Of a stretch of DNA of 64,000 nucleotides, positions 16,672 to 25,702 are shown piece by piece. Source of the DNA: Haliea sp964022665. Lineage in GTDB: Bacteria > Pseudomonadota > Gammaproteobacteria > Pseudomonadales > Halieaceae. The translations under genes were made by a program, and so were the position numbers. Numbering within the stretch: the first letter of the stretch is position 1; every line of letters starts with the position of its first letter. The notes under the pieces were generated by a model. The model saw only the letters and a list, made by a program, of their open reading frames with translations. It made no database searches and was not told the DNA's origin. The stretch is from positions 62,001 through 126,000 of the forward strand of contig CAXIDF010000013.1 of assembly GCA_964022665.1 (NCBI GenBank), in the 5' to 3' direction.

Positions 16672-17834
16672 GCTTCACCTCCATCCAGCAACTGCTGCGC
16701 AAGCCGCTCTCGGTGCCAGGCCGCATCGCCCAGCAGGGTTTCAGCCGATTTGGCCCGTTTGAAATACAGCTGGATGTCGTATTCCGAGGTAATGCCCACG
16801 CCACCGTGCAATTGAATGCCGCAGCCGGCGTTAAAAAACGCCGCTTCTGAACAATAAGCCTTGGCAATGCTCGCCGCTTCGGCGAGCCCGCTACCCAGTG
16901 GCCCGCCAGCCAGCGCCTCATCGGCTATGCAGGCCGCGTAGTAAGCTGCGGAGCGCGCTGCCTCCACCTTGAGCATCATGTCGGCGGCCTTGTGCTTGAT
17001 CGCCTGATATGACGCAATGGTACGGCCGAACTGCACACGCTCGGTGGTGTAGGCCACCGAGCTGTCCAGCGCCTGCTGCGCCACCCCGACCTGCTCGGCC
17101 GCCAGCGCGATGGTAGCGAGGTCCAGCGTTTTCGCCAGTGCCGGCCAGGCCTGGCCGGGCTCGCCCATACAGGCGCTACGCTCAACCTGCACATTCTCCA
17201 ACACGATGCGCGCCTGCTTGCGGGTCTGGTCCATGGTGGGCAACCAGGCCCGGCTGATGCCCGCGGTGCTTGCGGGCAACACGAACAGGCTGACCCCCTC
17301 GGTGCCCTCGCTGCCCGGTGCCCGAGCGGCAAGCACCAGAATGTCCGCGGTATGGCCATCGAGTACGTAGCGATACTCCCCGTTGAGTACGAAACCGTCG
17401 CCTTCGCTGCTACAGGTGGCCTCAATGGCCGCCGCATCGGGCCGGCTACCCGGCGCCATAAAGGCCAGCGTAGCAGTCTTGCCGGCGGCAATGTCACCCA
17501 GATACGCCGTTTTCTGCTCCTCGCTACCCGCTACCAGCAGCGCGTTGACGGCAAAGCCGACGGTAGAGAGGAACGGTGCACAGAGCAGGGTGCGACCCAT
17601 TTGCTCCTGCATCGCAGCCAGCTCGACAAAACCGAGGCCCAGGCCACCAAACGTCTCGGGAATATGCAGGGCGGGCCACATCAGCTCTTCGCTGATCTGC
17701 TGCCAGAGTGCATCGCTGTAGCCGCGCTCCGTCGCCATCGCCTCACGCACTGCGGCCGCGGTGGACACCTCGGCCAGAAACGCCTCGGCGGTGTCGCGGA
17801 TCATTTGCTGTTCTTCGGTAAAACGAAATTCCAT
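16668..17834 (-). CDS. Acyl-CoA dehydrogenase, beta-type subunit
   Basis: The open frame reaches 17903, but MEFRFTEEQQMIRDTAEAFL from the ATG at 17834 is the normal ACAD start and lies 10 bases after the stop of the SDR gene (388 aa). It contains the ACAD N domain (HIPETFGGLGLGFVELAAMQ), the beta domain and a C domain ending IQLHGGVGITSEYDIQLYFKRA. This sequence style fits the non-catalytic or auxiliary subunit of ChsE-type heterotetramers. It is coupled to the alpha-type gene at 15481-16671, its probable partner. Confidence 0.8.
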   Translation of the reverse strand: MEFRFTEEQQMIRDTAEAFLAEVSTAAAVREAMATERGYSDALWQQISEELMWPALHIPETFGGLGLGFVELAAMQEQMGRTLLCAPFLSTVGFAVNALLVAGSEEQKTAYLGDIAAGKTATLAFMAPGSRPDAAAIEATCSSEGDGFVLNGEYRYVLDGHTADILVLAARAPGSEGTEGVSLFVLPASTAGISRAWLPTMDQTRKQARIVLENVQVERSACMGEPGQAWPALAKTLDLATIALAAEQVGVAQQALDSSVAYTTERVQFGRTIASYQAIKHKAADMMLKVEAARSAAYYAACIADEALAGGPLGSGLAEAASIAKAYCSEAAFFNAGCGIQLHGGVGITSEYDIQLYFKRAKSAETLLGDAAWHRERLAQQLLDGGEA

Positions 17835-17844
17835 GCGCCCTGCC

Positions 17845-18732
17845 TCAGGTGCCGTAGACTTTTTGCGCCGGCACTTCGCGCGCCAGCAACTGCTGCACCG
17901 CACCGGCCACTTCCGCCGGCTGCCAGCGATCGCCCTTGTCTACCGGCTCGGTGGTGCGCCAACCATCGGCGATGGAGATGCGACCTCCCTCTGCCTCAAA
18001 CACGCGGCCAGTCACCGCTGCCGACTCGGTGGAGACCAGGTAGGCAAACAGCGAGGAGACGTTCTCCGGTGCCCAGTAGTCGAAACTGCCGTCCTCGGGC
18101 TTGGCCATGCGCTGCGCCATCTCTTCCACGGCGGTGGTCATGCCGGTGCGCGCGGCGGGCGCGACGGCATTGGCAGTCACGCCGTAGCGCGCCAGCTCGG
18201 CTGCCTGATTCAAGGTAAGGGCTGCGATGCCAGCCTTGGCGGCGGCGTAGTTCGATTGGCCGATGGAACCCTGCAGGCCTGCACCGGAGGTCGTGTTGAT
18301 GATGCGCGCATCCACCGCCACACCTTCCTTGGACTGGCCGCGCCAGTAGTGCACCGCGTGGGAGCTGATACAGAAATGCCCCTTGAGGTGCACCGCCATA
18401 ATGGTGTCCCACTCTGCCTCGGTCATGGAGGCGAACATGCGGTCCCGGTTGACGCCGGCGTTGTTGATGACCGCATGCAGGTCACCGAAGGCATCAATGG
18501 CCTGTTTGACCGCATTCAGGCTGTCGTCGTAATGCGTGATGTCCGAGGTGTTCACCACGGCTTCACCGCCGGCCTTGCGGATGTCGTCCACCACCGCCTG
18601 CGCCGCCGCTTCGTTGATATCATTGACTACGACCTTGGCGCCCTCACTGGCAACTACCCGTGCGTGCGCCGCTCCAAGGCCGCCGCCCGCGCCGGTAATG
18701 ATTACCACGCGCCCTTCACATATTCCGCTCAT
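17845..18732 (-). CDS. Short-chain dehydrogenase in the steroid operon (3-hydroxyacyl-CoA type)
   Basis: The start at 18732 (MSGICEGRVVIITGAGGGLG) is one base after the FadA6-like stop; the longer frame to 18807 would overlap it. The 295-aa SDR shows the TGAGGGLG cofactor loop, NNAG, and YAAAK (SNYAAAKAG). The length and ending resemble the dehydrogenase domain of peroxisomal multifunctional enzyme 2 and the SDR encoded beside EchA20 in mycobacteria. It probably oxidises a 3-hydroxyacyl-CoA intermediate before FadA6 thiolysis; this is inferred from context. Confidence 0.78.
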   Translation of the reverse strand: MSGICEGRVVIITGAGGGLGAAHARVVASEGAKVVVNDINEAAAQAVVDDIRKAGGEAVVNTSDITHYDDSLNAVKQAIDAFGDLHAVINNAGVNRDRMFASMTEAEWDTIMAVHLKGHFCISSHAVHYWRGQSKEGVAVDARIINTTSGAGLQGSIGQSNYAAAKAGIAALTLNQAAELARYGVTANAVAPAARTGMTTAVEEMAQRMAKPEDGSFDYWAPENVSSLFAYLVSTESAAVTGRVFEAEGGRISIADGWRTTEPVDKGDRWQPAEVAGAVQQLLAREVPAQKVYGT

Positions 18733-18733
18733 A

Positions 18734-19882
18734 TCACAGCCTCTCGATAATGGTGACGTTCGCCTGACCACCGCCTTCGCACATGGTTTGTAGGCCGTAG
18801 CGACCACCGCTGCGCTCCAGTTCGTGCAGCAGGGTGGTCATCAATTTCGTGCCGGTGGCGCCCAATGGATGCCCCAGGGCAATCGCGCCGCCGTTGACAT
18901 TGGTCTTCGCCGGGTCGTAGCCGGTGTCTTTCAGCCAGGCCATCGCCACCGAGGCGAAAGCTTCGTTGATTTCCACCAGGTCGATGTCCGCCAGACGCAT
19001 ACCGGCGCGCTTCAGTGCGTACTCGGTGGCGGGAATGGGTGCCGTCAACATCCAGATAGGGTCCGCCGCGCGCACGCTCATGTGCGCGATCCGCGCTCGA
19101 GGCGTGAGGTTATAGCGCTTGAGCGCCGCCTCCGAAACAATCAACATGGCTGACGATGCATCACAGGTCTGGCTGGACACAGCCGCCGTGATGGTGCCGC
19201 CCTCCTGCAATGGCTGCAGTTCCGCCATTTTCTCCATGGTCGTCTGGCGCGGTGTCTCGTCCATCTCTACACCGGCGAGGGGCGCGATCTCCCGGGCGAA
19301 GCGCCCTTCATCGATTGCCTGCAGCGCCCGGGAATGGGACTGCAGCGCGAAGGCCTCCATGTCACTGCGGCTGAAGCCCCACTTGTCTGCAATCATCTGC
19401 GCAGAATTGAACTGTGACACCGGGACCTTGCCATAGCGCGCTACCCAGCCTTCGCTACCGGAAAAGGGGTCGGAGAAACCCAGCGGCTCGGCGGCCAGCA
19501 TGGCCGACGAAATGGGGATCTGCGTCATGGTCTGCACACCGCCGGCAATCACTACATCATTGACCCCGGCCATGATCGCCTGGGCGGCAAAATGCACCGC
19601 CTGCTGTGACGAGCCGCACTGGCGGTCGATCGTGGTACCCGGCACCGCTTCATCCAGCCCCGCAGCCAACCAGCAGGTGCGTGCGATATCACCGGCCAGC
19701 GGGCCGATGGTGTCCACGCAGCCAAACATCACGTCATCGTAGTCTGCGTCCGGAATGCCGTTGCGCTCCACGAGAGTCTTCAATACGTGGGCACCCAGGT
19801 CTGCGCCATGCACGCCGGCGAGCCCTCCCTTGCGGCGGCCCGTGGGGCTGCGCACTGCATCAACAATATAGGCGTCCGCCAT
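18734..19882 (-). CDS. fadA6: FadA6-like steroid thiolase
   Basis: The 382-aa thiolase has C89 in DRQCGSSQQ, H338 in GHPLGATG and C368 in MCEGGGQ. The GGAIALGHPLGATG and TMCEGGGQANVTIIERL ending, and the opening AYIVDAVRSPTGRRKGGL, are of the FadA5/FadA6 style. FadA6 carries out thiolysis after opening of the last steroid ring. The gene sits between an SDR and an ACAD pair in the Ipd operon, the expected context. Confidence 0.83.
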   Translation of the reverse strand: MADAYIVDAVRSPTGRRKGGLAGVHGADLGAHVLKTLVERNGIPDADYDDVMFGCVDTIGPLAGDIARTCWLAAGLDEAVPGTTIDRQCGSSQQAVHFAAQAIMAGVNDVVIAGGVQTMTQIPISSAMLAAEPLGFSDPFSGSEGWVARYGKVPVSQFNSAQMIADKWGFSRSDMEAFALQSHSRALQAIDEGRFAREIAPLAGVEMDETPRQTTMEKMAELQPLQEGGTITAAVSSQTCDASSAMLIVSEAALKRYNLTPRARIAHMSVRAADPIWMLTAPIPATEYALKRAGMRLADIDLVEINEAFASVAMAWLKDTGYDPAKTNVNGGAIALGHPLGATGTKLMTTLLHELERSGGRYGLQTMCEGGGQANVTIIERL

Positions 19883-19903
19883 GATCTGTGTCCTCGTCTG
19901 TAT

Positions 19904-20950
19904 TTACTGGAAGGTGGCGCCGGCGCCCAGCGCCGCACCATCCGCGAATATCACCGCTGCCACTTGCTGCTTGTGCCAGCCGGCATCGCCCCAGGTGTTG
20001 GCCAGGGCCCACGCCTTCTTCATGAAGATGTGCAGGTCCACTTCCCAGGTGTAGCCCATGGCGCCGTGTACCTGAATACTGTTCTTGGCCGCCAGGTTGG
20101 CCGCTTCGCAGGCCATCAGTTTGGCCTGCGCCACCGCCAGGGCAGCACCTGCGGCATCTTCGGCCACGGCATACGCCGCGCGGTGGACCGGCGCCTTGGC
20201 GTATTCCAGCCGCACGGCCACATTGGCCATGTGGTGTTTCACGGCCTGGAATGAACCGATCGCCTTGCCGAATTGTTTACGCTCGGCGGTGTACTGCACG
20301 GACAGGTCGATCATGCGCTGCGCCAGGCCCAGCGCCTGGGCAGCACATCCCAGCGCACCGCGATTCAGACTGGCCGCGCGCAGCGCGCCGGCCCGGTCGC
20401 CATCGGCGATCGGCGCGGCTCCCGCTGGCACCGTCACCGTATACAGACGGCGACCGGGGTCGATACTTTCGCTGTGTTCGCAGCTGAACTCCCCCTGCTC
20501 CAGCGCAAACCATTGCCCCTCGCGCTCGAGCAACAGGAGGTCGGCGACATGGGCGTCTTCCACCATCAGGTTCTGTTCGACGGCGGCGATGATGCGCGCC
20601 TCGCCCGTTGCAGCCAGAGGCAGCCAGCGCGCCGCCAGTTCACCGCCGATATCCTGCAACAGGGGCACGGCAACCAGCGCGTGATTGACCAGAGGTTCGG
20701 CAAGCGCCACATAGCCGCATTCCTGGGCCAGCAATACAAAATCTACGGCGTCCATGCCCAGGCCACCGTGTTCCTCGGGCACCGTGATACCGGTGAGACC
20801 GAGTTCGGCAAACTGCTGCCAGAGTGCAGGGTCGCGGCCCGTGTCTGTTTCCCAACCGGTGCGCAGCCGCTCGGGGGTGATTTCGTTGACCAGAAAGCCG
20901 CGGACGGAATCCTGAAACAGCAATTGGTCTTCGCTGAAAGTGAAATCCAT
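19904..20950 (-). CDS. Acyl-CoA dehydrogenase, beta-type subunit (second pair)
   Basis: MDFTFSEDQLLFQDSVRGFL from the ATG at 20950 is the true start; the frame to 21241 lies inside the upstream gene. The 348-aa product has a normal ACAD N domain and the C-terminal IQVHGAMGYTWEVDLHIFMKKA, the form seen in smaller subunits of steroid ACAD heterotetramers. It follows the alpha-type gene at 20953-22116 with a 2-base gap. It is about 40 residues shorter than its alpha partner. Confidence 0.8.
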   Translation of the reverse strand: MDFTFSEDQLLFQDSVRGFLVNEITPERLRTGWETDTGRDPALWQQFAELGLTGITVPEEHGGLGMDAVDFVLLAQECGYVALAEPLVNHALVAVPLLQDIGGELAARWLPLAATGEARIIAAVEQNLMVEDAHVADLLLLEREGQWFALEQGEFSCEHSESIDPGRRLYTVTVPAGAAPIADGDRAGALRAASLNRGALGCAAQALGLAQRMIDLSVQYTAERKQFGKAIGSFQAVKHHMANVAVRLEYAKAPVHRAAYAVAEDAAGAALAVAQAKLMACEAANLAAKNSIQVHGAMGYTWEVDLHIFMKKAWALANTWGDAGWHKQQVAAVIFADGAALGAGATFQ

Positions 20951-20952
20951 GG

Positions 20953-22116
20953 TTACCTCGGCATCCCGAGCATACGCTCGGCAATAATGTTGCGTTGAAT
21001 CTCGTTGGTCCCCGCGTAGATGGGCCCTGACTGCGAGAACAGCCAACCGTCCAGCCAGCTTCCAACACCCTCCGCCGCCGGCGCATGCGGCAGCAGTTCG
21101 GCGCGCGCACCGAGAATACTCATGGCGGTGGCGTGCATGTTCTGGTCCAGCTCCGACCAGAAAATCTTGTTGGTGGAGGATTCCGCGCCGATCTTGCCGC
21201 CCTGGCTCAGGCGACAGGCGGTTTGGTAGGTGCTCAGGCAATAACTTTCGGCATCCAGGTAGGCACGCATGACCGCATCGCGGATCTGGGGGTCGTGGCT
21301 GGCACTGGCTTCGTTGGCGCGGTACAGCTCAACCAGACGACGCGCGGTTTCCTGGAAGCGCGCCGGTGAGCGCAACATCAACCCGCGTTCGAAGCCGGCG
21401 GTAGCCATGGCCACCGCCCAACCGGCACCGTCGTCACCCAGGCGATTGCTGAGATCCACCTCCACATTGTCAAAGAAGATTTCGGCAAAGCCCGGCAGAC
21501 CATCCAATTGCGGAATGGGCCGCACGGTAATGCCCGGGGTGTTCAGGGGCACCAGGATGAAGGTCAGCCCACGATGGCGTTCGGAGTCCGGGTCGGTACG
21601 GAACATGCCGAACAACCAGTCAGCCCACACTGCGCGCGTCGACCAGGTTTTCTGGCCGTTGATAATGTACTTGTCGCCCTCCAGCTGCGCCGTAGAGCGA
21701 ATGGCCGCCATGTCGGAGCCGGCGCCGGGTTCAGACCAGCCCTGTGCCCAGACGTCACGCCCTTCCGCCATGGCCGGCAGAAAGCGGGCTTTCTGCTCTT
21801 CGGTGCCGTACTCCATCAAGGTGGGGCCGAGCAGGAAAATACCGTTCTGGTTCACCCGCAGCGGCGCCTTGGCGCGGTAGTACTCTTCCTCGAATATCAG
21901 CCACTCGATAAGGTCACACCCGCGCCCGCCCAGAGCTTCAGGCCAGGTGACCATTCCCCAGCGGCCCTGGTTGAGGGTAGCTTCCCACTCGCGATGCTGT
22001 TGAAAGCCTTCCTCGGTGTCGAAAGTCTGCAGCGGTTGCGCGGGCACATTGGCTTGCAGCCAGGAGCGAATCTCGGCGCGAAAGGCCTGTTGCTGTTCAG
22101 TAAATGCCAGTTGCAT
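20953..22116 (-). CDS. Acyl-CoA dehydrogenase, alpha-type subunit (second pair)
   Basis: This 387-aa FadE-like protein contains WAQGWSEPGAGSDMA, the NGQKTWST strand and the ending IYAGTNEIQRNIIAERMLGMPR. As in the first alpha subunit, the YEGT Glu is absent (YAGT), while Glu243 of GFERG is in the helix-G position and could be the base. It starts 15 bases after the EchA20-like gene. Together with 19904-20950 it likely forms the second alpha2beta2 dehydrogenase of the pathway. Confidence 0.82.
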   Translation of the reverse strand: MQLAFTEQQQAFRAEIRSWLQANVPAQPLQTFDTEEGFQQHREWEATLNQGRWGMVTWPEALGGRGCDLIEWLIFEEEYYRAKAPLRVNQNGIFLLGPTLMEYGTEEQKARFLPAMAEGRDVWAQGWSEPGAGSDMAAIRSTAQLEGDKYIINGQKTWSTRAVWADWLFGMFRTDPDSERHRGLTFILVPLNTPGITVRPIPQLDGLPGFAEIFFDNVEVDLSNRLGDDGAGWAVAMATAGFERGLMLRSPARFQETARRLVELYRANEASASHDPQIRDAVMRAYLDAESYCLSTYQTACRLSQGGKIGAESSTNKIFWSELDQNMHATAMSILGARAELLPHAPAAEGVGSWLDGWLFSQSGPIYAGTNEIQRNIIAERMLGMPR

Positions 22117-22131
22117 GTGTCAGTCCTGCGT

Positions 22132-22884
22132 TCAGAATTTGGCGTCGCGTTTTTCGATAAAGGCATCGCGAGACTCCTGGGAGTCGCCCACGGTGTAGGC
22201 CTCCAGCGTGAATCCCTGTTCCCAGCGGTACTTGTCCTCCAGGTTGCCATCTTCGATACCGGTGAGGGCCTCCTTGGCCAGTTTCACCATGGCCGGGGAT
22301 TTGCTGGCGATGTTGGCGGCAATCGCGCGCGCCGTGGGCAGCAGCTCCTCGCGACTGACGACCTTCTCGATGGCCCCCAGCCGGTAGGCCTCCTGCGCAT
22401 CGATGAATTCGCCGGTGAAATACATGTAGCGCACTTTCTGCACCGGGAACATGCGCTGCAGATGCGCACCGCCACCCATGGCGCCGCGGTCGATTTCGGG
22501 CACGCCAAAACGCGCGCAGTCGGACGCGACCAGAATGTCGGCGGCGCCCGCCATGCCGATACCGCCGCCCAGTACAAAGCCGTGCAGGGCGATGATCACC
22601 GGCTTGGGGTTGCGGTGAATGGCGCGGAAGGTCTCGTAGTTGCCCTTGTTCACATCGACAATCCGCGTCGATTCCGCGGCGAGTTCCTTGATGTCTACGC
22701 CGGCGCAGAAGCCCCGGCCCTCGGCGGCGATCAAAATGACCCGCACGGCGTCGTCGCGGCCCAGCGCGTCAATTTCATCGGCGATGGCAAACCAGCCGGC
22801 GCTGTCGAAAGCGTTCACGGGCGGCTTGTCGAGGATCATCTCGGCGATGCCGTCCTCAATGTTGGTGCGAAAGGGTTTGCTCAT
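22132..22884 (-). CDS. echA20: EchA20-like crotonase, ring hydrolase of steroid degradation
   Basis: The 250-aa crotonase-fold protein has FCAGVDIKEL and HGFVLGGGIGMAGAADI, which form the oxyanion hole, and PEIDRGAMGGGAHL. EchA20 opens the D ring of HIEC-CoA by retro-Claisen hydrolysis to give COCHEA-CoA, the substrate of IpdAB. The PEIDRGAMGGG segment, with Asp and Gly in place of the usual enoyl-CoA hydratase Glu pattern, agrees with a non-hydratase role. Context beside ipdABC makes the call firm. Confidence 0.83.
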   Translation of the reverse strand: MSKPFRTNIEDGIAEMILDKPPVNAFDSAGWFAIADEIDALGRDDAVRVILIAAEGRGFCAGVDIKELAAESTRIVDVNKGNYETFRAIHRNPKPVIIALHGFVLGGGIGMAGAADILVASDCARFGVPEIDRGAMGGGAHLQRMFPVQKVRYMYFTGEFIDAQEAYRLGAIEKVVSREELLPTARAIAANIASKSPAMVKLAKEALTGIEDGNLEDKYRWEQGFTLEAYTVGDSQESRDAFIEKRDAKF

Positions 22885-22911
22885 GGTTGTTATACCTGTC
22901 GGTGCAGTGAA

Positions 22912-23985
22912 TTACGGGTTGACGGCGGCTCGCGCGGCGAGGGCCTGCAAGCGGCTTTCCGCTTCGTCAACAATGGACTGGATCAGCTCTTCGCAGGTGA
23001 GCAGAGTGTCGATCACCCCGGCCACCTGGCCGCTGGGCAATACCCCGCGGGCCGGCTGCCCATCGACCATCGCCTTCTGGATGATCATGGGGGCATTGGC
23101 GGACATGATCGCTTGCGCGGCGGTCATGTCGTCACTGCGGCTCATGGCAATGGCGGACTTGAGCAGGCCAACCACACTGGCGCCGGTGTACTTGCGAAAG
23201 GCCAGGCCGTTGCGCATGGCAATGATCAGCTTGCGCAGCTTGGAAGCACGCTCCAGCTCTGTCAGCAGTTCGTTCATGATCATGCGCTGGGGCATACCGT
23301 CCATGGCGCGGGAAACGACGATATCCGCCGGATTCTTGCAATCCAGATAGCGCTGTTTGGTGGCGTCCGGCACCGGCGACTCACGGGTCAGCAGGAAACG
23401 CGTGCCCATGGCGACACCGTCGGCGCCCCAGGCAAGCGCAGCAACCAGCCCGCGACCGTCCTTGAAACCCCCTGCCGCGACCACCGGCACCCGGGTGCCC
23501 ACGGCATCCACTACCTGGGGTATCAGGAGCGTGGTCGGTACCGCACCGGTGTGGCCTCCACCCTCGCCACCCTGCACCGTGACGGCATCAGCCCCCAGCT
23601 CCACCGCTTTCACGGCATGCTTGGGCAAACCCACCGTCGGCATGCAGATCACGCCAGCATCCTTCAGTTTGCGAATCATCTCGGGGCCCGGCGAGCGGGA
23701 ATAGCTCACCGCACGCACACCGTGGCGGATTACCATGTCGATGATGTCCGCTGCATTGGGCTGGTACATGTGGAAGTTGACGCCGAATGCACGGTCGGTC
23801 AGCGCCTTGACCTGGAGAATGTCGCGCTCCATCTCCTCCGGCGGAATGGTCGCGCCGGCCAGGAAGCCGAAGCCGCCGGCGTTGCAGCTGCCGGCGACCA
23901 GCCGTGGATCCGCCACCCAACCCATCGCGGTTTGCACGATGGGGTAGCGGCAGCCGAGCAGTTCTGTCAGTCGTGTCGTGAGCAT
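22912..23985 (-). CDS. ipdC: IpdC-like flavin-dependent reductase/oxidase (NMO family)
   Basis: The 357-aa TIM-barrel protein belongs to the nitronate monooxygenase/2-nitropropane dioxygenase family: PIVQTAMGWVADPRL, NAGGFGFLAGAT, VQGGEGGGHTG (flavin phosphate binding) and VVAAGGFKDGRG. In steroid degraders IpdC is an NMO-like enzyme that introduces the double bond needed before ring D hydrolysis. True NMOs act on nitroalkanes; the operon (ipdA, ipdB, echA20) argues for IpdC. An 8-base gap separates it from ipdB. Confidence 0.85.
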   Translation of the reverse strand: MLTTRLTELLGCRYPIVQTAMGWVADPRLVAGSCNAGGFGFLAGATIPPEEMERDILQVKALTDRAFGVNFHMYQPNAADIIDMVIRHGVRAVSYSRSPGPEMIRKLKDAGVICMPTVGLPKHAVKAVELGADAVTVQGGEGGGHTGAVPTTLLIPQVVDAVGTRVPVVAAGGFKDGRGLVAALAWGADGVAMGTRFLLTRESPVPDATKQRYLDCKNPADIVVSRAMDGMPQRMIMNELLTELERASKLRKLIIAMRNGLAFRKYTGASVVGLLKSAIAMSRSDDMTAAQAIMSANAPMIIQKAMVDGQPARGVLPSGQVAGVIDTLLTCEELIQSIVDEAESRLQALAARAAVNP

Positions 23986-23993
23986 ATTGAGCC

Positions 23994-24797
23994 TCAGACC
24001 CGGATACCGGGCGGGTTGTCGGCAATTTGCGCGGCGCGCTGGTTGTGCGGATCAAGGCCGGCAATGATCTCCAGTTGTTCGGCAGTCGGCGCTGGCGTCG
24101 TCGGCACGTCCGCCGGCACCGCAATCGGGTAAGCGGTGTTTTCCTGTACTTCCTCCAGCGTCACCCCCGGGTGCAGGGAGAGCAGGCGAATCTGGTGCTC
24201 CGGGCCACCGAAATCCATCACGCAGAGGTTGGTCACCACGCGGCGGATGTCGACATCGTCCAGCGAGCGGCCGCGCGGCAACCGTGCCGGGTTATAACCG
24301 ATGGAGGAGACAAAATCACACTCACCGTCCATAAAAATCCGGGTGTTGTGGCCGGGCACAAAAAAGCTGTTGGCGTGGCAAATGGAGTTCCCGGGGAAGC
24401 CACGGGCGCCGAGCATCATCACCTTGGGCTGCTGGTAGGTACCTCCCAGCGCCGAGGTGTTGGTCTGGCCAAAGCGGTCGATCTGGGTGGGGCCCAACAT
24501 CGCGTGACGCTTGCCGCTCCACACATTGTCGAAAATGCGCGAGAAGCCCATCCAGGTTTCGTTGGCCTGCTGAAAATCAGCGGGGCGCTTGCCAATGGGA
24601 TTGGGCTCGCTGAGCAGAAAGGCCTCCGAATCCGTCATCATCAGGTCCGGGTTGAAAGTTTTCATGGCCAGGCTGGCGGCCAGTCGCGGTATTACCCCGA
24701 TGCCGGTTGCCAGTACTTCACCGTCGTGACGGAAGGCCTCGGCGGCGGCGACAATGCACAGCTCGGCGAGGGTGTAGTCGGTTGCTACAGTTGACAT
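23994..24797 (-). CDS. ipdB: IpdB, beta subunit of COCHEA-CoA hydrolase
   Basis: The 267-aa class I CoA-transferase-like subunit starts MSTVATDYTLAELCIVAAAE and contains GIGVIPRLAASLAM and SEPNPIGKRP, typical of the IpdB/CoA-transferase beta fold. With IpdA it hydrolyses the last carbocyclic ring (COCHEA-CoA to MOODA-CoA), a step without CoA transfer. The Asp/Gly-rich DGECDF region and the late HPGVTLEEVQENTAYP segment are shared with CoA transferase beta chains. It follows ipdA by about 20 bases. Confidence 0.88.
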   Translation of the reverse strand: MSTVATDYTLAELCIVAAAEAFRHDGEVLATGIGVIPRLAASLAMKTFNPDLMMTDSEAFLLSEPNPIGKRPADFQQANETWMGFSRIFDNVWSGKRHAMLGPTQIDRFGQTNTSALGGTYQQPKVMMLGARGFPGNSICHANSFFVPGHNTRIFMDGECDFVSSIGYNPARLPRGRSLDDVDIRRVVTNLCVMDFGGPEHQIRLLSLHPGVTLEEVQENTAYPIAVPADVPTTPAPTAEQLEIIAGLDPHNQRAAQIADNPPGIRV

Positions 24798-24818
24798 GCA
24801 GTAATCTCCCTGGGCGTA

Positions 24819-25691
24819 TTAGTAGGTGGGCAACGCAATGGCGCGGATGGCGTCGAGCCCACCTACGTTGCGCTGGTATTCGGCCTCATCGGCCCCCAGG
24901 TATTTCTCCAGGTAGCCCGCAATGCCACCGTCCTTGGCCGAGGCGTTGTAGGCCTTGAAATGCGCCACATCAAAGCCATACAGCGGGTTACAGGACGTCG
25001 GGTGGGCGCCGCCAGGAATTTCCACGATGGCACTGGTCGCGGCGCGTTCCCAGAACACCTCCCGCGCCCGCGCCGGATCGGCAAAAAACGACGTATCGAC
25101 CAGTTCATCGCAGGACACAATGGTGTTTTTCGCCGCGCGCGCAAACCAGTCGTCAAGGTAGTGGTCAGGACCCGCGATCTGGCACACGCCGCGGAAATCC
25201 GCGCGGTCCACGTGAATCAGCGACACATCGAGGTTCAGTGCCGGCATGGCCACCCACTCCTTGTCGTCGTAGGGGCTGTCGATCAGTTTGATATCCGGGT
25301 TCTGGTTGATGACGTCGGTGCCCAGGCCCACTTCGGTCGGGATAAACGGCAGGCCCCAGGCCGCTGCGCGCAAGCCCAGCAACATCATCCCCTCATCAAT
25401 TTCCATCACCTCGATGGATCCGCTCTGGCGGGCTTGGCGGAAGTAGGGCTCCAGCGGAATAAAGTCGAGTGAGACAAAGGCAAACACCAGTTTTTTCACC
25501 TTGCCCGCCGCGCAGAGCATGCCGACATCGGCGCCGCCGTAGGCGACGACAGTGAGATCCTTCACATCCGAGCGGAGGATTTCGCGCACCAGTGCCATTG
25601 GCTTGCGCCGCGGGCCCCAGCCGCCGATTCCCACGGTCATTCCGTCTTCGATTTGTGCCACCGCATCGCGGGCACTGAGCCGTTTATCCAT
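24819..25691 (-). CDS. ipdA: IpdA, alpha subunit of COCHEA-CoA hydrolase
   Basis: The 290-aa protein begins MDKRLSARDAVAQIEDGMTV and has GIGGWGPRRKPMALVREI, VAYGGADVGMLCAAGKV and, near residues 95-101, MEIDEG. That Glu-containing segment aligns by position with the region holding the important Glu of mycobacterial IpdA, although I did not align it formally. IpdAB is one of the most diagnostic markers of steroid C/D-ring degradation. The gene follows a pair of AsnC/Lrp regulators by 11 bases. Confidence 0.9.
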   Translation of the reverse strand: MDKRLSARDAVAQIEDGMTVGIGGWGPRRKPMALVREILRSDVKDLTVVAYGGADVGMLCAAGKVKKLVFAFVSLDFIPLEPYFRQARQSGSIEVMEIDEGMMLLGLRAAAWGLPFIPTEVGLGTDVINQNPDIKLIDSPYDDKEWVAMPALNLDVSLIHVDRADFRGVCQIAGPDHYLDDWFARAAKNTIVSCDELVDTSFFADPARAREVFWERAATSAIVEIPGGAHPTSCNPLYGFDVAHFKAYNASAKDGGIAGYLEKYLGADEAEYQRNVGGLDAIRAIALPTY

Positions 25692-25702
25692 GTTGTATTC
25701 CC

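Noticed and set aside
14542..16815. 757-codon open frame on the plus strand
   Set aside because: Runs through the palindromic element and antisense to the SDR and ACAD genes, with no motif of its own.
21508..24132. 874-codon open frame on the plus strand
   Set aside because: It is antisense to four well-supported genes (acyl-CoA dehydrogenase, echA20, ipdC and part of ipdB), has a composition rich in His, Arg and Gly, and shows no domain; it is a GC-rich shadow frame.
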